A stretch of DNA of 64,000 nt from the NCBI RefSeq assembly GCF_000764305.2, contig NW_025933402.1, positions 240,734 through 304,733 of the forward strand, written 5' to 3'. This DNA is from Hyalella azteca. Its lineage: Eukaryota > Arthropoda > Malacostraca > Amphipoda > Hyalellidae. The notes beneath the pieces are model-generated. The model had not been told where the DNA came from. It searched no databases and saw only the letters and a program-made list of their open reading frames with translations. This document shows, one piece after another, positions 38,401 through 53,200 of the stretch (position 1 is the stretch's first letter; every line of letters starts with the position of its first letter). The position numbers were made by a program, and so were the translations under genes.

Positions 38401-40419
38401 CAAATATTGCCGCCGAAATGTTAAATTACATTGCCACGTGATTATTAATATTAATTTACATTGCCTCTTGATAATTAATGTCATATGGCACACATGACCT
38501 GCATAAATAAATGTGAACAAGTCACACAAATCACAGAAAATTCATAGAGATACTTGTGAAAGTATTAGTATCAGTTGAGATCACACTCTTCTTCCCGTGT
38601 ACCGTGAGAATAAGGCTGGAATCCCTCATGATTTTAACCAAAAGTACGTCAAGGCTTTAAGTGATCCAACTTGTAACAAATGGTGACAAAAAATCTCGAA
38701 TTCATTAACACTGCGAGACGTGTAAAGAAGTAATAGAGAACTATGTCAAGAGAACGTTACGGACGGTTTACGTACGGAGCCGCTCAAGGCTATACCTGGT
38801 GCTGAAGAATCGTCAACCACCGATCGACTCAACCGCACATGCACTGCGCTGCTCAAGGATATGAAAGGGGACATAATAAATGGTGATAAATCATCTCAAA
38901 ATAAAACTAAGGGGAATCATTTTGTTACCTTGGTACATGTAACCTTCCGAAAGTAAACTTAATTATCTCAGAAAATGCGTCATCAATACATGCTTTGAGA
39001 TTGCAATACATGGAAGCAACATGTCCTAGAAGAATAATTCTCTTTAATGAAATCCCATATTAAGAAGGCTCATTAACACTATTCCATTAGCTAACGGATA
39101 ATAAATAACTCCTATCAGGTTAAATTGGCTGGATTATAAATTACAAATGTATTGGCAGCTAAATATAATTATTAAAAAGGTATAATGAACAACTGCGGCT
39201 AAGAGCAGCACGCACTCGCTAAAGTCTACAGTTCTTATAATTAACAAGAGACGCAAGGAACGACTGCATGAGGTTAGTAGGGCGGAGAACCGCACATGAG
39301 CTCACTTCACTTATGATTAAGAAATCCTTCTGAGCTAACGTAGAGAGAATACAAAAGTGAAGCAGGCAATTAAAAGACACACGAGTGAACGGCATCACGC
39401 AGCTGATACACGCATGGCTTGCTTTACTCACTCGGTGAGAGGCAAGAGAGCGATGAAGTAAATGCATCAAAATTTGTCTCAGCTTGAAGGAGAAACGTTG
39501 TTAATAGTGCATATTCATGCTAACCTTTCCATGCTCCTCGATAACGTACAACACAAAGTAAGTAAATCAAAGTAGGGCGTATATTTCGTCCTGTTCAATC
39601 AGTAAATGGTTTCGAATCGCAGAAACATAAGAAAATGTGAGTCTTAACCAAAACTGAGACAAGACCCTTCTTAAGCAAGATGTGCAAATTTACGAGAATT
39701 GTATCAGGAATAAGGTACATCAATATAAGTTAGGCTCCTCAAAGCAGTAAGAATATTATAATTTAAAAGACAAGTATCCAAATTATTTAATGTCATAGCC
39801 ACCAGTCGACATAGGAATGTCATTAAATAATAGAGAAGCAGAGAAATCCCAGGCAATCTAGAGCTGTCCTTTCTCACGTCCCAGGAAAGCGGCCTGCGGA
39901 ACGAAGACCTGGAAACTGCATGCTAACCATCTCATGGTCTTAACGAATAAACTAAGTGCCACTGGTGTCGGCTTTCTTCTGAAATCCAAATTACGTGAAC
40001 GACACACGAAAAAGTTTGCACTCATTGCAAGGCCTAAAAAATTTCGTTGTATGCGGAGCATTTACTTTGCTTCAAGAACTCTGCAATTGTTACGAGATAA
40101 GGTCATCAAGGCATCCGTATATACTGCTCATTTCATTCCAACAACAGAAATTAATCGATGTATACCTATACATTTTGCATGAAAGATAGCTCGAACGAAT
40201 CCTGAAATGTAGGTACTTGAAATCGTTAAACCTGTGAAAAAAATTAATAAAAAAATAATCGGATGCTGGTCTATTTGATAATTAAAATGAAAACCATGCC
40301 TAATGGACGTTGACACACTAGCGTCAAACGCCGATGGAATTGAAGCCCCCAGTTATTTGCGTGAACACTGGAATATAATAAGCGCAAGTCGATCACACGC
40401 ATGAATCCAGGAGCAACAA

Positions 40420-40640
40420 TGGATGAAGATATAATTATGAAAGTGTATACGGGTATGCCAATAGCGTATACGTCGGTCTAAAGTATGTAGTTACTAGTGC
40501 CGATGGATGAATCTGTAATTATAGACTTGTATAAGGGTACACCGGTAGCGGGTACGTCGGTCTAACCGCTAGATCTAACGTATGAAGTCACTAGTGCCGA
40601 TAGATGAAGCTCCAATTATAGACGTGTATACGGTGTGTAA
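40420..40640. repeat. Degenerate tandem repeat of 80-100 bp, about three copies
   Basis: GATGAAG/TCT...AATTATAGAC-TGTATA...GGTA followed by GTACGTCGGTCTAA recurs from about 40423, 40505 and 40603. CGTACGTACG flanks a short loop as an inverted repeat just to the right (about 40726-40748). Confidence 0.6.
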
Positions 40641-41207
40641 ATTACGCGCACTTCGTTCATGCATATAGCCATGAGCGCAGGCGTATGAGGCCTTAATAAT
40701 ATACGATGTGTAAATTACACGCATGTACGTACGCAAAACGTACGTACGGCATGAGCTCGACCAGCTATGAGGCGGAGGCGTATGAAATTTAATCATCTCG
40801 ATCACAATCTAGCATACACCAGAGAAGTCAGTGCACAACGAGAGAATTTTGAAACAACAATCTAGAAGCGTATAGCAGCTGTGAAAAGTTTGCAGAACGG
40901 CGATGCACTGATGGAGACCAAAGAATTACGAGTAATGAGGAAACCATATTTTTTATTTCATTTGAAAGATGATTTATTGTAAAATACTAGCTAAGCTCAA
41001 ACTAGGTGGAAGGAGCCATTATAAATGTACAACGACGTCCTGAAGGTCAGATGATAAGTTTCGATGGTGAGCACAATGAACAATTTTGCCAGAGAATGTT
41101 TCTTGGATCGGATAAATTGAATATCGAGCGCAGCACAAATGACCGAAATCTGTGACACAGTTCAGGGAGGAACATCAGCAAAAGCTAAGACGCTCATGAA
41201 GCTTAAC

Positions 41208-41364
41208 CTAAAAATTGCTGCGTCCTCAACACACTCATCTTCCAGCCCCCGACTCCCTGCCTCCCTGGGGCGGTGCGTAACGGAGCAGCGGCTGCGGTCA
41301 GCGGAGCGGGGCGACAGCTCCCCACCCCTCACGCTAGCGTCGCTGCGAGGCTCTTCGTACAATC
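41208..41364 (-). CDS. Candidate orphan exon, 52 codons, unassigned
   Basis: GC-rich island on the minus strand between an acceptor (CGTTCCAG) and a possible donor (TTTTTAG/GTTAAG). The frame includes LYEEPRSDASVRGGELSP and REAGSRGLEDECVEDAA, with many G/C-ending codons. It resembles a charged, disordered linker, not a folded domain. It may equally be a CpG-rich promoter or 5' UTR. No similarity is recognised. Confidence 0.28.
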
Positions 41365-44300
41365 CTGGAACGCCTATGCAGCAGCTCAGGTATGCAGACT
41401 TATACTGGGATCCTGTTCAATGGTTGAACATAGCTAGACTAAAAATCAAAAGGACCTAGAGGTCATTCCCGCGTTTCATAAACGTAAACAGAGATCCTCA
41501 AATTCAAAATAGCAAGGACATCATGAACAAATGATCGCAGAAAGCAACATTGAATGGATTCCGCTCTGATCTACATTCTTCTACTGAGCTCTCAGAGTTC
41601 GATTTAAATTAAAGAGAAAAACCGCACTCACAAATTGTTTGCATCTTCTACTGTCAGTTAAGTGTCAACTATTTGAAATTCTTGTTCAATTCAATCAATG
41701 AAATGCATGACAGGATTTACAAAGTTTTGCTACAGATGATCTGCTAGCATAGGAAGCTAATAACCGTTCGAACCACGATAATCATGTTATCAAAAATACG
41801 GTGGCAAATTATTCCATAAAATAGTTCCACAGTTACCCGGAGCAAAATATTTTTTCCGGACACTTACGATGATCTAGATAGTATATATTTTCCATGGTTA
41901 TGATGAGGAATAGGCCTTAGACATCAGCAATCAAATTCTATGCATCAACGTCCGTTTATTTAGCTGCATTCTCAGTGCATGGCTGATGAGGAGTTAGTTG
42001 TTTCTGCTCGCCCACAGTTTACGCGTTTATTATTAATACTTTTAAACTCAAAAGTTGCGTGCTATTACTTCAATAACTGTTATATTCATCTTTAAAATGT
42101 AAGTAGCATTATCCTCGTTGATTTAGTAGTTGAAAAACAACGTTTTAGTTTAATTAGTCATCGAATTTAAGGAATTCAATTTTTCACTTATAACCCCAAC
42201 ATCAAGAAATTGTATTTGTATTAGTCAAATATGGTTTACGATGAAGTGTTCGTAGCCGATTCAACGTGATTGTTTTGTCTTTATTGCACAGATCTAAAGT
42301 TGTGCCCTGACGGCCAATAGTCGTAAAATCGAAAAGGTAACTAAAAAATTATTTCGAATCCAGTAATATTGAGAATTTCATAGACAGTGTTACTGAGTTA
42401 TACAGTCTTATCTTTTATTAAAGAAAGCCGTAAAACAGGTTTGTTTTAGAATTGTGTCATGTGTGCACTGACGTAAGAAAATAATGTCGAGCGATGAGCA
42501 GACATTGCTGCTCATCATCCAGCCCCTGATGAGTTGCAGATAGTGAAGCAAGAATCGGGATTACTTGCTCGGTGGATAGCTAAACCTACAACTGCTTAAA
42601 CATGAAATGAAAAACAATACCAAGTTGCAATTGCATTCGACGGGACCGATTCAAGTTCCTTATAACAGGCACAGCACCGTAGGTACGTGTCTGCTAGTTT
42701 TTGCGATCCGAGTTCATGGAGTACCTAATCTTTGACAGGTTAAATCCAAGACTCATTTATGCTTAGAAATAAGCTGTGTAAAATTTAGAATAACAGGGAT
42801 AGGAAGGACATCATTTTATATAATGAAAATTTTTTTTTAATTTCTTGATACGTTAGATACGATACATTTTTCCATCATAATTTTAAAATAAAATTATTTT
42901 CATATAATAATAAAAATACTAACGTCTGTTTTATGCAATTAGAAAAATTTAAGAATTTGGCCAATTGAAATTGAATTTAATTCAATTGAATCCTATTGAA
43001 AATTTCCTGTTTATGTGAAAATACTCAATTCCACAGCCGTCACGAGAAATCCCCAAAGCAATTTGATTAAAAACGCATTCAAATACATGTATAATAAGTG
43101 TAAATCTGACCGATCGCAGTTTTCAATAAGATACTACTCATTTCGATTGTTCATCTTTCACATCGACAAAGAAAACGTTTGTACGAGATGTTAAGCAGCA
43201 AGTAGCAGCAGATCCTGACATGAAGGTGGAGTGGTTTAGACAAGGTCTGCGTAACCGTGCAATCTTAGGCTATACGGTTTAGCGGTGAGCGTTTAAACTT
43301 GTCATTTCGGCGGAAAAACTGGCTCGAGTCAAGATTTTTCTCCATCAAGTGAAAGTTTTCTAGATTAAGTAAACGCTACAATATTAATACTCCTACTAAA
43401 ATTGAATTACCGAACAGTCTCACACATTCAACAGAATAGGCGATTAGTACAGCTTAAAAAAATAACTTATTAACTAAACTTTACTTGTAACGCAAATTAA
43501 CCAAGAACTTATAGAGGCAAGAAAATGCTCACCAAATTAACCGATTTTCGGGGCCAATTTCAACCAATTGTTTTAACCATTGACCCATTTGAAACACTGT
43601 TAAAAGCACAAGTTAAGCACAATTAAATGGCCCATTTTTGAAGGAGCAGCAAGTTTCCGAAAGATTTTAATAAAAACATCGTTAATACTCTTGAGATTTT
43701 CTAAGTAATAAATTCTCAAAGAGAAATCAAATGTTAATAACGAATGAAATGAATGAGAGAGTAACGTCGAGCTCAGCTGCCAGGGGCAAAATCATTAGCC
43801 GGTGAACAATAAAAAAAATATGAGATTGCGAAAATTTTATATAGAGTTCTTTAATACAACAATTTATTGCAAGAATCAACGGCAGCAAGATAAAGTCTTC
43901 AATAAAGCACGACCAGTTTTTAATGAAAAAAAAATTAGAAAAGCTTCACAGATGAAAATCAATGTGGAAAATCACGTGTTCAGTTTAAGAAAGTGAAAAA
44001 CCAGCAAAACAGCAACCGAAAATAAAGCTCCTGTCACGGGGAAAAAAATTAATTTGCATTCGTATGTGGACAGCTAGGACAGACAGAAGACCACTGAGAC
44101 CATAAATAAGCCAATTCTATCTTTGTTTATTAAAAATCTTTTCAAGCGCATATGAAAGCACCGCTAAAGCTGGAAGATAAGGCAGTGTCGAGCCAAGAGG
44201 AGAACGTGAGAAGATGCAAAAGAACAGACGTCTAGAAGTTCATGCAGCCTGCGGTCAGTGAGAACCAGGCTGCCAGCATCGCCCACACGGAGGCCGTTAT

Positions 44301-47257
44301 AGCTCCCCTACACAGCCGCTCTTCTCTATCTCTGACCACGGTCGGTCTTGTCTGGATTATTAGTAACGTTTTTTTTTAAATAACGTGAAGTTTTAACCCT
44401 AGAGACTGCGTATCATCTGCAGTATTCCGTTTGGGCTTTCGTAAAGTTCGTTTTTTATACGTGTAGGTGCACAGAAAAACTTAGATTGCCTAATCATTTT
44501 CAATCGAGTTTAACGAATACTTGTTCATTTAGCGCTTTTAACCACATCTGACATAGTGTGGGTACCTGTCTCATAAGTTGGTAGCAATTGGACATAGGCG
44601 TTCATTTTTGCGAATTTTCATTTAACATGTCTTGCATTGGCACTGTTCCTTAAAGAAAACACCACCAATGTTTTGCTTCATCCTTGATGACAAGAAATAG
44701 TAATTAAAATATATCAGTTTGCCGATTCCAATGTGGCATCATTTTACAAAATGATTTTATTTTATTTGAGGAAAAATAACATAACGATAATAACTCTGTG
44801 GAAGATAGTTAATCTAGCAACACATTTAGTCAGGCTTTTTCATTTGAATGAGTGGCTTGAATGGATTCAAGTGATCGGTAAAATGCTAACCTAGAGCAAA
44901 GTTATAAGGAGAAAAAATAGCATAATGTTCCATTACTTAATACAGATGTTCATTTAGAAAAAGTTTCAGGTTTTGGACATCTTACTCTCACATCATGCGC
45001 CGAGGTGTGCAACCCTGTATGCAAACATCATGCACGTAGCAGCACTGCGCAGCCTCATCTATTTTTAAAGTTTATTTACACAAACCATACTACTAGCTAA
45101 ATTTATGCACACTACCTAAATTTATGCGTCTTGCAGTTGACGCAAGGAAAGGTTAAAAAATATAATGGATAAAAATAGGCCCCTAACAGAAAATATCAAG
45201 TACCGTAATTGAAACTCAAACGTCTACACGCTCAGAAAAGAATCGCCGAAAAGTTGATATTGAATTTGTCGATGTTGATGAAAAAAGTTAACAAGTTGAT
45301 CCATGTGGTGATACTATCGACACATTAAAATTTCTCTGCCGCATCATTTTAGGAGTATCGTGACGATAAAAAAATCGAAGTTTGAATAAATAGCTAATTA
45401 TTGACTGTTACGGCGAATGCGACCGGCTTACTCCAGACTGTAACACGGCTCATGTTGTACCTGCAAGAGCAACTACGAGCGGACTGCTGGCTCCGGATAG
45501 CATGGAATTGCGACCTCCGTGTGAACCTCACCTCTCTTCAAAGACGAGTTGATTGTGAAAATCCAAAGGGCACTATTCACACAATAACTTCACCATAATT
45601 ACATAGCTCGGCACATGGTCACTGCACAAGTTTCACTTGAGAAGAGTGCTCATGTCGTTTAAGAGCACAACACTGCCACCCGCCCTCAACCCGGCAAGCA
45701 ATACACTGAGCGCCTGACGAACGGAGCGAGTGAACTGTCAGTGGCCAGCACACCTGAACACAGTCGTACGGCATGCACATCTGTTGTCCCTAGCGGTAAT
45801 GCCGAACACATAGCACTTCCATTTAGCGTAATTCACTTAGGACATGAAATTTAAGCCATTTCACGTTCTACCGCCAAAATTTAAATAATGCATCATCAGG
45901 TGCTGAAGTTCATCATTCCGTTTCGAGAAATCTCAATTCTGCGGCAATAGTGATCTAATCTAGTAAGCAAAACAACATCTTTGTCAATAACGTTCACAAA
46001 TAATTTTCAATTCTTCTTAAACAAGAACTTCCACTCTAAGGTTCGGACGATTTACAGAGTATTCACAGTCAAGTGAATAAATTGTATATTATGTAGATTC
46101 ACAGGTAAAACAGACAACAATGTGTGCTTTCTAAATTTAATCCATTACTGCATTAAACAATAGAAGACATCGTGAGCTTTCTAAAATTAACACGTCACTG
46201 CATTGAACAATCAAACATAATCGATCGATGCCTACGTCAAAATCCTTTCAAAGCAAAAATTAAGGCCCTGCAATAGGTTCAACTGAAAAAATCCAAGAAA
46301 TTGAAGTTGACGAGTAATTTCTTCAGAAAATATATCCTGTATTCCAGGAAGCGTCACCCAGAGTGAGTTTTTTAGTGTTCAGCGGCTGTTCAACACCTAA
46401 AGAAAAAGTTTCATATATGCGTTTAGAAAAAAAAATGAGGCAGAGATGCATCAGTGGATGCAATAGGTATTCCTTTCTTAATCAAAGAACACAAAATATC
46501 CTTATTTAGTGATATGAATCACAAAGAAACAACAAATTCATTAGCGAAAAACAAACTTAGCTAAAGAGTAATAACCGAGAAAACAAATTGAGAGGCAGAG
46601 ATCATTCTTTAGTAACCGTCAGGACCAACTGTTGTGTTTCCGAAACACTGAAGTGTCAGCTGTGCGCTAGGTCCAAAGGCTGCTGGAGCGCCGGCCGGTC
46701 GTGGCACCCAAGATATCAGTCGCCCGCTTGTGCCAGTTGTGCTCAAAACTCCAGCAGTCTAAATGCGCAACGTTGTTCTCAGGACAACTGCTACCTAAAT
46801 GAACCATAACATTTCAAGTGGGTACCATTTGTACTCAAAATCATAAGGGTTTACCAGTCATACTCGAGTGCATCAAGTCTGAATTATTCCCAAATGTACT
46901 AAATACTAACACTCTTCGTGCTCGTCAGAAATGATCATACGCCGCTTTCATGATTACCACTGTCACCTAATTGACAGTCGTGGACGAACTCTGCAGTCAA
47001 CAGTCATACTCTCAAGATGATGAAGGTGAAACAATTACACCAACTAAGGCAAACTCGATCTTCCACAAAAATTGCATGTGGAACCTTACGTCTTCACAGC
47101 AGAAAAAGAGGCAGGACATTTGGTCCCTGTGCCTAGCTAAAACTATTATTCTTAAAGTTATTTCAAAAATTAATAGAAGCAAAGTTCAAAAGCCGCCGTC
47201 AAAGAATCCAATTTTATGTATGACTATAGTCAGCAGGGCGGTGGCAAGAAGACGAAT
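41365..47257. other. Intergenic, 3' of the Tudor gene; no gene recognised
   Basis: AT-rich, with GC-richer patches at 44200-44340, 45400-45800 and 46600-46780 whose frames I cannot relate to any family. A two-copy direct repeat of about 57 bp lies at 46121-46215 (GCTTTCTAAA... and CACTGCATTGAACAATC). Confidence 0.45.
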
Positions 47258-50200
47258 TCAGTGATTGGAGTTGGGAGTGCCAAGCTGCTCAGCACGACCA
47301 GGATGGTAAGCGAGAAGACCAGCGTCAATGAGAGGCTGGTAGACGAGGCTTAGATTTCTTGGGTCGAAGTGCTGGGATGAGGACTGGTACAGCTCCACCT
47401 CTATAGGACTGTCAGCAGGCTGCCCAGACGAAAATTTTATATAGGTTTCATTCATATTTAACCACAAACATCCGCGTGCTATCCCTAGAGAAAGCCAAGA
47501 ACGAAAATAACCGTCAATGCATTTTAATGATCCATGTTATTCAAGATATCCAAGCCCATAAGTGACACAAAGTAACAGTAATAAAGTTTAGGTTTCTAGA
47601 TCTAATCGATAAATTTTTTTTGAAGCTAACACATCGCAAGTTTGCACAGCTGATTAACACATTTTGCTGTCACATTCAAGGTACAGTATTTACGTTAGCT
47701 TTGTCACCTTACTGACGATGATGGCATAAATGGGAGGCAAACAAGCTGGAAAGATTGTCTCTATCATCTTTTTCGAGGTTTCGTAGTCCCAGGGCTCGTC
47801 TGGGCCAGCACCGTTGCTTATTCCGTGAAGACGCACACAAATAGCTTGGGCAGGGATGTCGGCTAACTCCCGCGGCAGCACACGCATTCTATAATTGAGA
47901 ATTTACCGACAATGGTAATTGATGCAATAATGTGTTTACAAAAACTTGATTGTTATACGCGACACATGTTATTTAAATAAATAAGCATAGCAAGAATCCC
48001 ATCACCATCCACTAAAAACCATCACTAATTAGATTATGGACTAGAACTATGGAGAAAATATATGACGTGCTTGTAACTGGTGCAAGATTTATGTAATAAA
48101 TAGGCATGCGCAAACAAAAGACTTCGAAATAAGAGGTCTTTAGTATAATCTATTATGTGAAAAAATAATAGTAATAAAAATGAAGCGATTCAAAGTGTAA
48201 CAAACGCGCGCAGACGATAGTTTAAGTCAAGTATCTGTGATTAACCGAGAAGAATGCAGACCCAGCCAGCAGCAGATTCTCCATTATTCTGTATATTTTC
48301 TATAAAGAGTAATATTATATTGATAGGCTTGTGAGTGAGGCTGTGCTCATGACATACTGAGCTAGAGGGACAATGACATCAGAGCCGAAGTCGAGTAAGA
48401 AGACCCTGAAGAGTGGCGACTCTTCCGTTGGGCTGATTTCGTTTTCTCGGAGCTGATCAGGTTGCAGCTCCTCGATGTCCACAGCGGCAAGAATCTGGCA
48501 GCGCTGCCACTTCTCAGAGTGGCTAATATACGCCAAGCAAATGTGACCTACAACGCAAATAGTTGATTTAAATTATTCAGATACAGTTCGTCATTAAAGT
48601 TATCATTCTTATCCTTTCACAAGTAACGACAATTATCACAAAATACCAAAAGAAAATGAAATACAAAGTTTTTAAAATTCAACGAGACTGAACGAACAAC
48701 CACCAATTCTTCAAAAATGAACAAAAAGTAGCAAGTTATTCATATTATGTAGTCCGTCTCAAAAATTTACCGTCTCTGGGAAATTCAGATTCTATGCGGT
48801 AAACAAAAAATTTTTCTTTGAACCAGAAGCTAGAAAAAGACGCATTGAACGCTTATTTCGCGACTTGAAGTTAGGCGTAAATCGACGATCACATGAAATA
48901 AATATTAAAAATTACTTATATCTTGACAGGGATTCTAAGACAGCAAATTATGTTTTGAAAAGAAAAAAACTGCAGATTAATAATTGTGCACCGCATTGAA
49001 TGCAAAAAAAATTGAGACCACTTAATAAATAAATATAACAAATGAGTAAACATGAAACACTGTAACGCTAAAATATCAAATTATGAAAAGTTACCAACCA
49101 AACAATTTTAATTAGGAATCAACTTTCAAAAATTCAACTAAAGTGCAATTTAAATCCCAATTTCCTCAAACGACGATATTACTCAAACCACAAATAATTC
49201 TTCCTTTAAGGAAAAAAAATCTTTTATTTTCTTGAAAACTAGAACTGTGTATCAGAATGGCATCAAGTCAACCTGACAAAGAATTACTAAAATTCTTCCA
49301 AACCTGCAGCCGGTCGAGTTACAGCGGGAAGCCGTACGGCGTTGAGTTGCAGATTTGACGCGAGTTGATACAGCAGGAAATATTTCTGCTGTATGGCTTG
49401 CTCAAACTGAACGCAAACCAAGCAAAAGTCAGATTTGCCGTCTTCCACCTTCTCGTAAGGGCAAGCATGTGGGGGAGGACCGTTGCTTAATATCGCACAG
49501 ACAGCTTCAACATAGTCGGGGTCATTGGGAGGTTTAGCCAAGTCCGGGAAATTCATTATGATGTATACGGAGTCAGGCTTGACGAAGGCCGATACATGCA
49601 CAGGAAAGATGATGCCGCAAGATGGCAGGGGTAGAGGGGGCAATTCCACAGCGGGAGGAGCCTTATCCGAGAATTCATCAGATCGTCCAGAAAGCCCCAT
49701 CTGCCAATTCTTAGATTAGGTTTGCATACAGCGAAACTTGGGGAGTAACGTCTAAGCCTAGGATGAATACATGTGACATGAATTAGATGCCTGATGATTA
49801 AGTTCAAAGTTCTAATAACTCAACAAGTTTTGGTGGCCAATAATCCTCATCATAGTTTAAAACTACCACTCAGTCGGAACTCGAATAAGACTGAATAAGA
49901 CTGAATCCGACATATCTACCATCAAATTAATATACTTATTCCGAAGAGCAATGAACATTGAATACTACATACGGTCAAACCATACAATACGGTTTATTTA
50001 AAGGCACATACTGAATTATGAGGTCATCCAACACCAAATGACTCACGGCTGAGTACGAAGCATCTCTCATTTGCATTTGGATGAGGGCAGAATTGCAGGG
50101 GCGGGATTGAGCAGCCACGACACCGGTGTTTCTTCCCTTGTTTCTCTTCTTCTTACGGCCACTGCTTGCTCCAACGCTGGATTGTATCGACCATCTGCAC

Positions 50201-53200
50201 TTCTTGATACCTTGCACAAGCCAGTTGCTCACACTCGAATTCGTATGCTCCACCACCAGATCGATCTATTAAGAATATTCATGATAATTTTCCCCTCAAC
50301 TCGAACTAGATGATAAAACAATTTTTAAAAATCACATGGAATTCTAAATAACAGGCATAGAACACGTAAGCATAAACTTACTTGAGCAAAATCGGTCCGA
50401 GTGTCATAGTCGGAAACAACTGTAACACGACAAGTCTTTTCCACGACGTAGACATGTAGGGAGTCCAGCACAGTCTTCTCCCACTTGCCCAAAGGATTGT
50501 CCTGCAACGTCAACGATTGCAGATTTAATAAATTTTCAGGTTCGTGTTACGGTGTCCACGGACGTCCAATGGTGCACAAAAATACAATGAAAATCCAGAA
50601 CAGTGCAGTCAAAAGGCATATCAATGATATATCAGAGACTGGGGGAAAGCAGACGTCTGTGCAAATACCCCTATAAAAGTCTTAGCGTATTTAATAGCCC
50701 CTAATAAATGCATGCGGTTAGATCATAGCCCTTTTGATGAATGGTACTAATTTCATGGCTCTTTTAGTATAACGGAGCAATTCACAAAGCTCATTCGAGG
50801 ATTGAGAATATATCATAGCGCTCTTGAGCAATTGAGGTACATCATAAGCCAATTTCGCAATAGAAGTACATAATAACCCTTTTACAGGAATGGGGTAGAG
50901 CAGAGCCTTGTTAGAAATAGGGCTAAAGTTTAGCATTTTCAAGGAACGAGGGTAAAGCATGGCTTTTCCAAGGAATGGGGCATAGCATAGCGTTTTTTGA
51001 ATAATGGGTATAGGACCGTAGAGCATCAAGATCATTATTGATGTATCAGAGACCTCTGGAAGCGTGGGGATACATCGCAGCCGAGGTGATCAATCAGATC
51101 CTAATGAGGGCTGGTCAACGAAAGTGGCTCAATGAAAGCGGATCGGAATAATATTTGAAGACACAGTTGCGAGGACTGGCGGTATGTCATGCACGGAGCT
51201 CATGAGGCAAGAGATCCGATATTATGAAAAGGCTCGTAATATTAGAAAATCAAGAACCTACTGCAGAAGGGCTTCGAATTATGAATGCGCATGTTTAACT
51301 GAGCATTGAATCGTACCCGTTACGTTTTAAAAAGATAATGGATATACTCCAAGTTGATCACGGCACAACAAGAATGTCGTGCTCATGAGCATGCCTTCGT
51401 TAACGTGGTTAAGGTTAGTCGTAAATAAGGCTACAAAAATTATCTTTAAACAAAACAACATTTTACAACCCAAAATCGAAATTCCACGCATAATATCCCG
51501 ATCGCATAGTGACCTCCCGATGTCCAGAAATTTAGGGTGTTAAGTACTGAGTTAATATTGTACTGGGCATAGGTGTTATATTATAAAATAATATTATCAT
51601 AGTGTGAAGTTACAAAAGATTTAATGACGCGTGTTGCTTACAGGTTCAACGTCTGCAAGCGTACAGACGTGTCGCTGGATGGGCAGGTTGGCGAACAGTT
51701 GGGTCCTGCGAAGGTTCTTCACATTCACCACCTCCTTGTTGCCGTAGTCCACAAATAGCACCTCAACTTCAACGTCGTTCATAATCTAGAAAAAATGCAC
51801 TAAAAATAGCCGCAAAAAATGCACACTGCACACAATTCTCTCAAGAAACGGTGAGAAGCTTGAACTAAAATGGCTAAAAAGGCTAAACCAATAGCTAGCC
51901 ATAACAACGCTGAACCTAGATCATGCACAATCACTGTGACGAGACCAATTATAGAATTGTAATCACCTCAACTATTGTACACCGGTTCCAGGAGTAGTCA
52001 GACTCGTAGCGGGCGACAAGGTCGTCACCACACTTGAGATTGCTTTGGCTGACACTCGCCATTTCAGGAAAAGAGTGACGGAAATGCGTGAGTAGAGTGT
52101 CCCGAAGTAACTCCAAGCAATGCTCACCTGCAGCATTGAACACGAGGAAATACGTACGCTTTTTTATATCAGGTCAGGACATAGAAAAGTCGAGCCTAAA
52201 GACAAATAGGCGAAAAGAATATTAAGCATGTTGCAATTCACAATAAAAAGTACATATCACTGTAAATTGTCATTTTTAATTTCAATAGTAAAATAAAACC
52301 GCCATGTCGCTTTGCGCTCCATTGTAAATTAATGTTTAAAGAAAGCTTCAAAGCGTGATATACCAACAGTGCTAACGGCTAAGTCCATTTGAAACCAAGT
52401 AGTGAGCTTACCGCACATTAATGCGTACTTTATCATTATTAGACTCCTAGTAAAATTGGAGACAAGACGATGATGAATTTATTGAAAACTCGAGCATCAA
52501 AACATCATCGTAATTTTTAATTTTTCGTTTCAGCTAATGATCTCCGGAAATTATTTTCTTTGACGGACGCTCTGAAACTCCATTGTACTTACTTTTTACG
52601 TTTATTTTATATTAAATTTCAAAAATCAACAGACAACAAACATATTCCTATTCAAAGGTTTTTACGTGAATTCTTGGAAAAAGCATTTTATACTATAAAT
52701 TAAACCTACTTTCCACTGGAAGGCTAGATTAAGCTTTCTTAATTGAACTTACTTTTTACGGGATGCAGATGGATGCGTCCAAAAACATCTACGTACGTCG
52801 GGATGGCCGAGAAACTGCCTGACAAGCGATCAGGATTAGGGAGCCACTGAAATTTACTCGAAAGTGCACCCTCATTTCGGTCAGAAGATTTTCCATCACG
52901 AAAATATTCCTGGACATCATGCACCGCGGTTGGTGTCGTGTCTAGGGGTTCGTTCGATTCGGAGTACAAAGAAACGTCTGCGCGATTTTCTGCGTTTCGA
53001 CTTGACTCTTCAGAAATTTCATGGTCGTACCTCAGAGATACTGAAGTTCTGTGTGGATAAGAGGAACTTTTTCCCTTCTTTATTTGCAGATCATGACGGA
53101 ACGAATTTTGATGCGAGTGAGAAAACATATCGGAAAGATTATTGGCTTTTGGAACCAGATCGAGTTGGCTAGAAGAAGACTTAGCTTCCTCATTTCCACG

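Larger units (their letters stand above)
34325..41207. other. Intergenic, no gene recognised
   Basis: Long AT-rich stretch with only random short frames. Small features are listed separately: a 22-bp duplication at 35359-35402 and degenerate repeats at 40420-40640. A patch near 34730-34820 is GC-richer without recognisable content. Confidence 0.5.

Noticed and set aside
44200..44340. GC-rich patch with a signal-peptide-like minus frame (VWAMLAAWFSLTAGC)
   Set aside because: The frame closes at once, with no splice donor or downstream exon.
50718..51035. 105-codon minus-strand frame inside a Tudor intron
   Set aside because: Loose repeat with no suitable splice sites. The flanking exons 51785-51642 and 50501-50382 join in phase without it.
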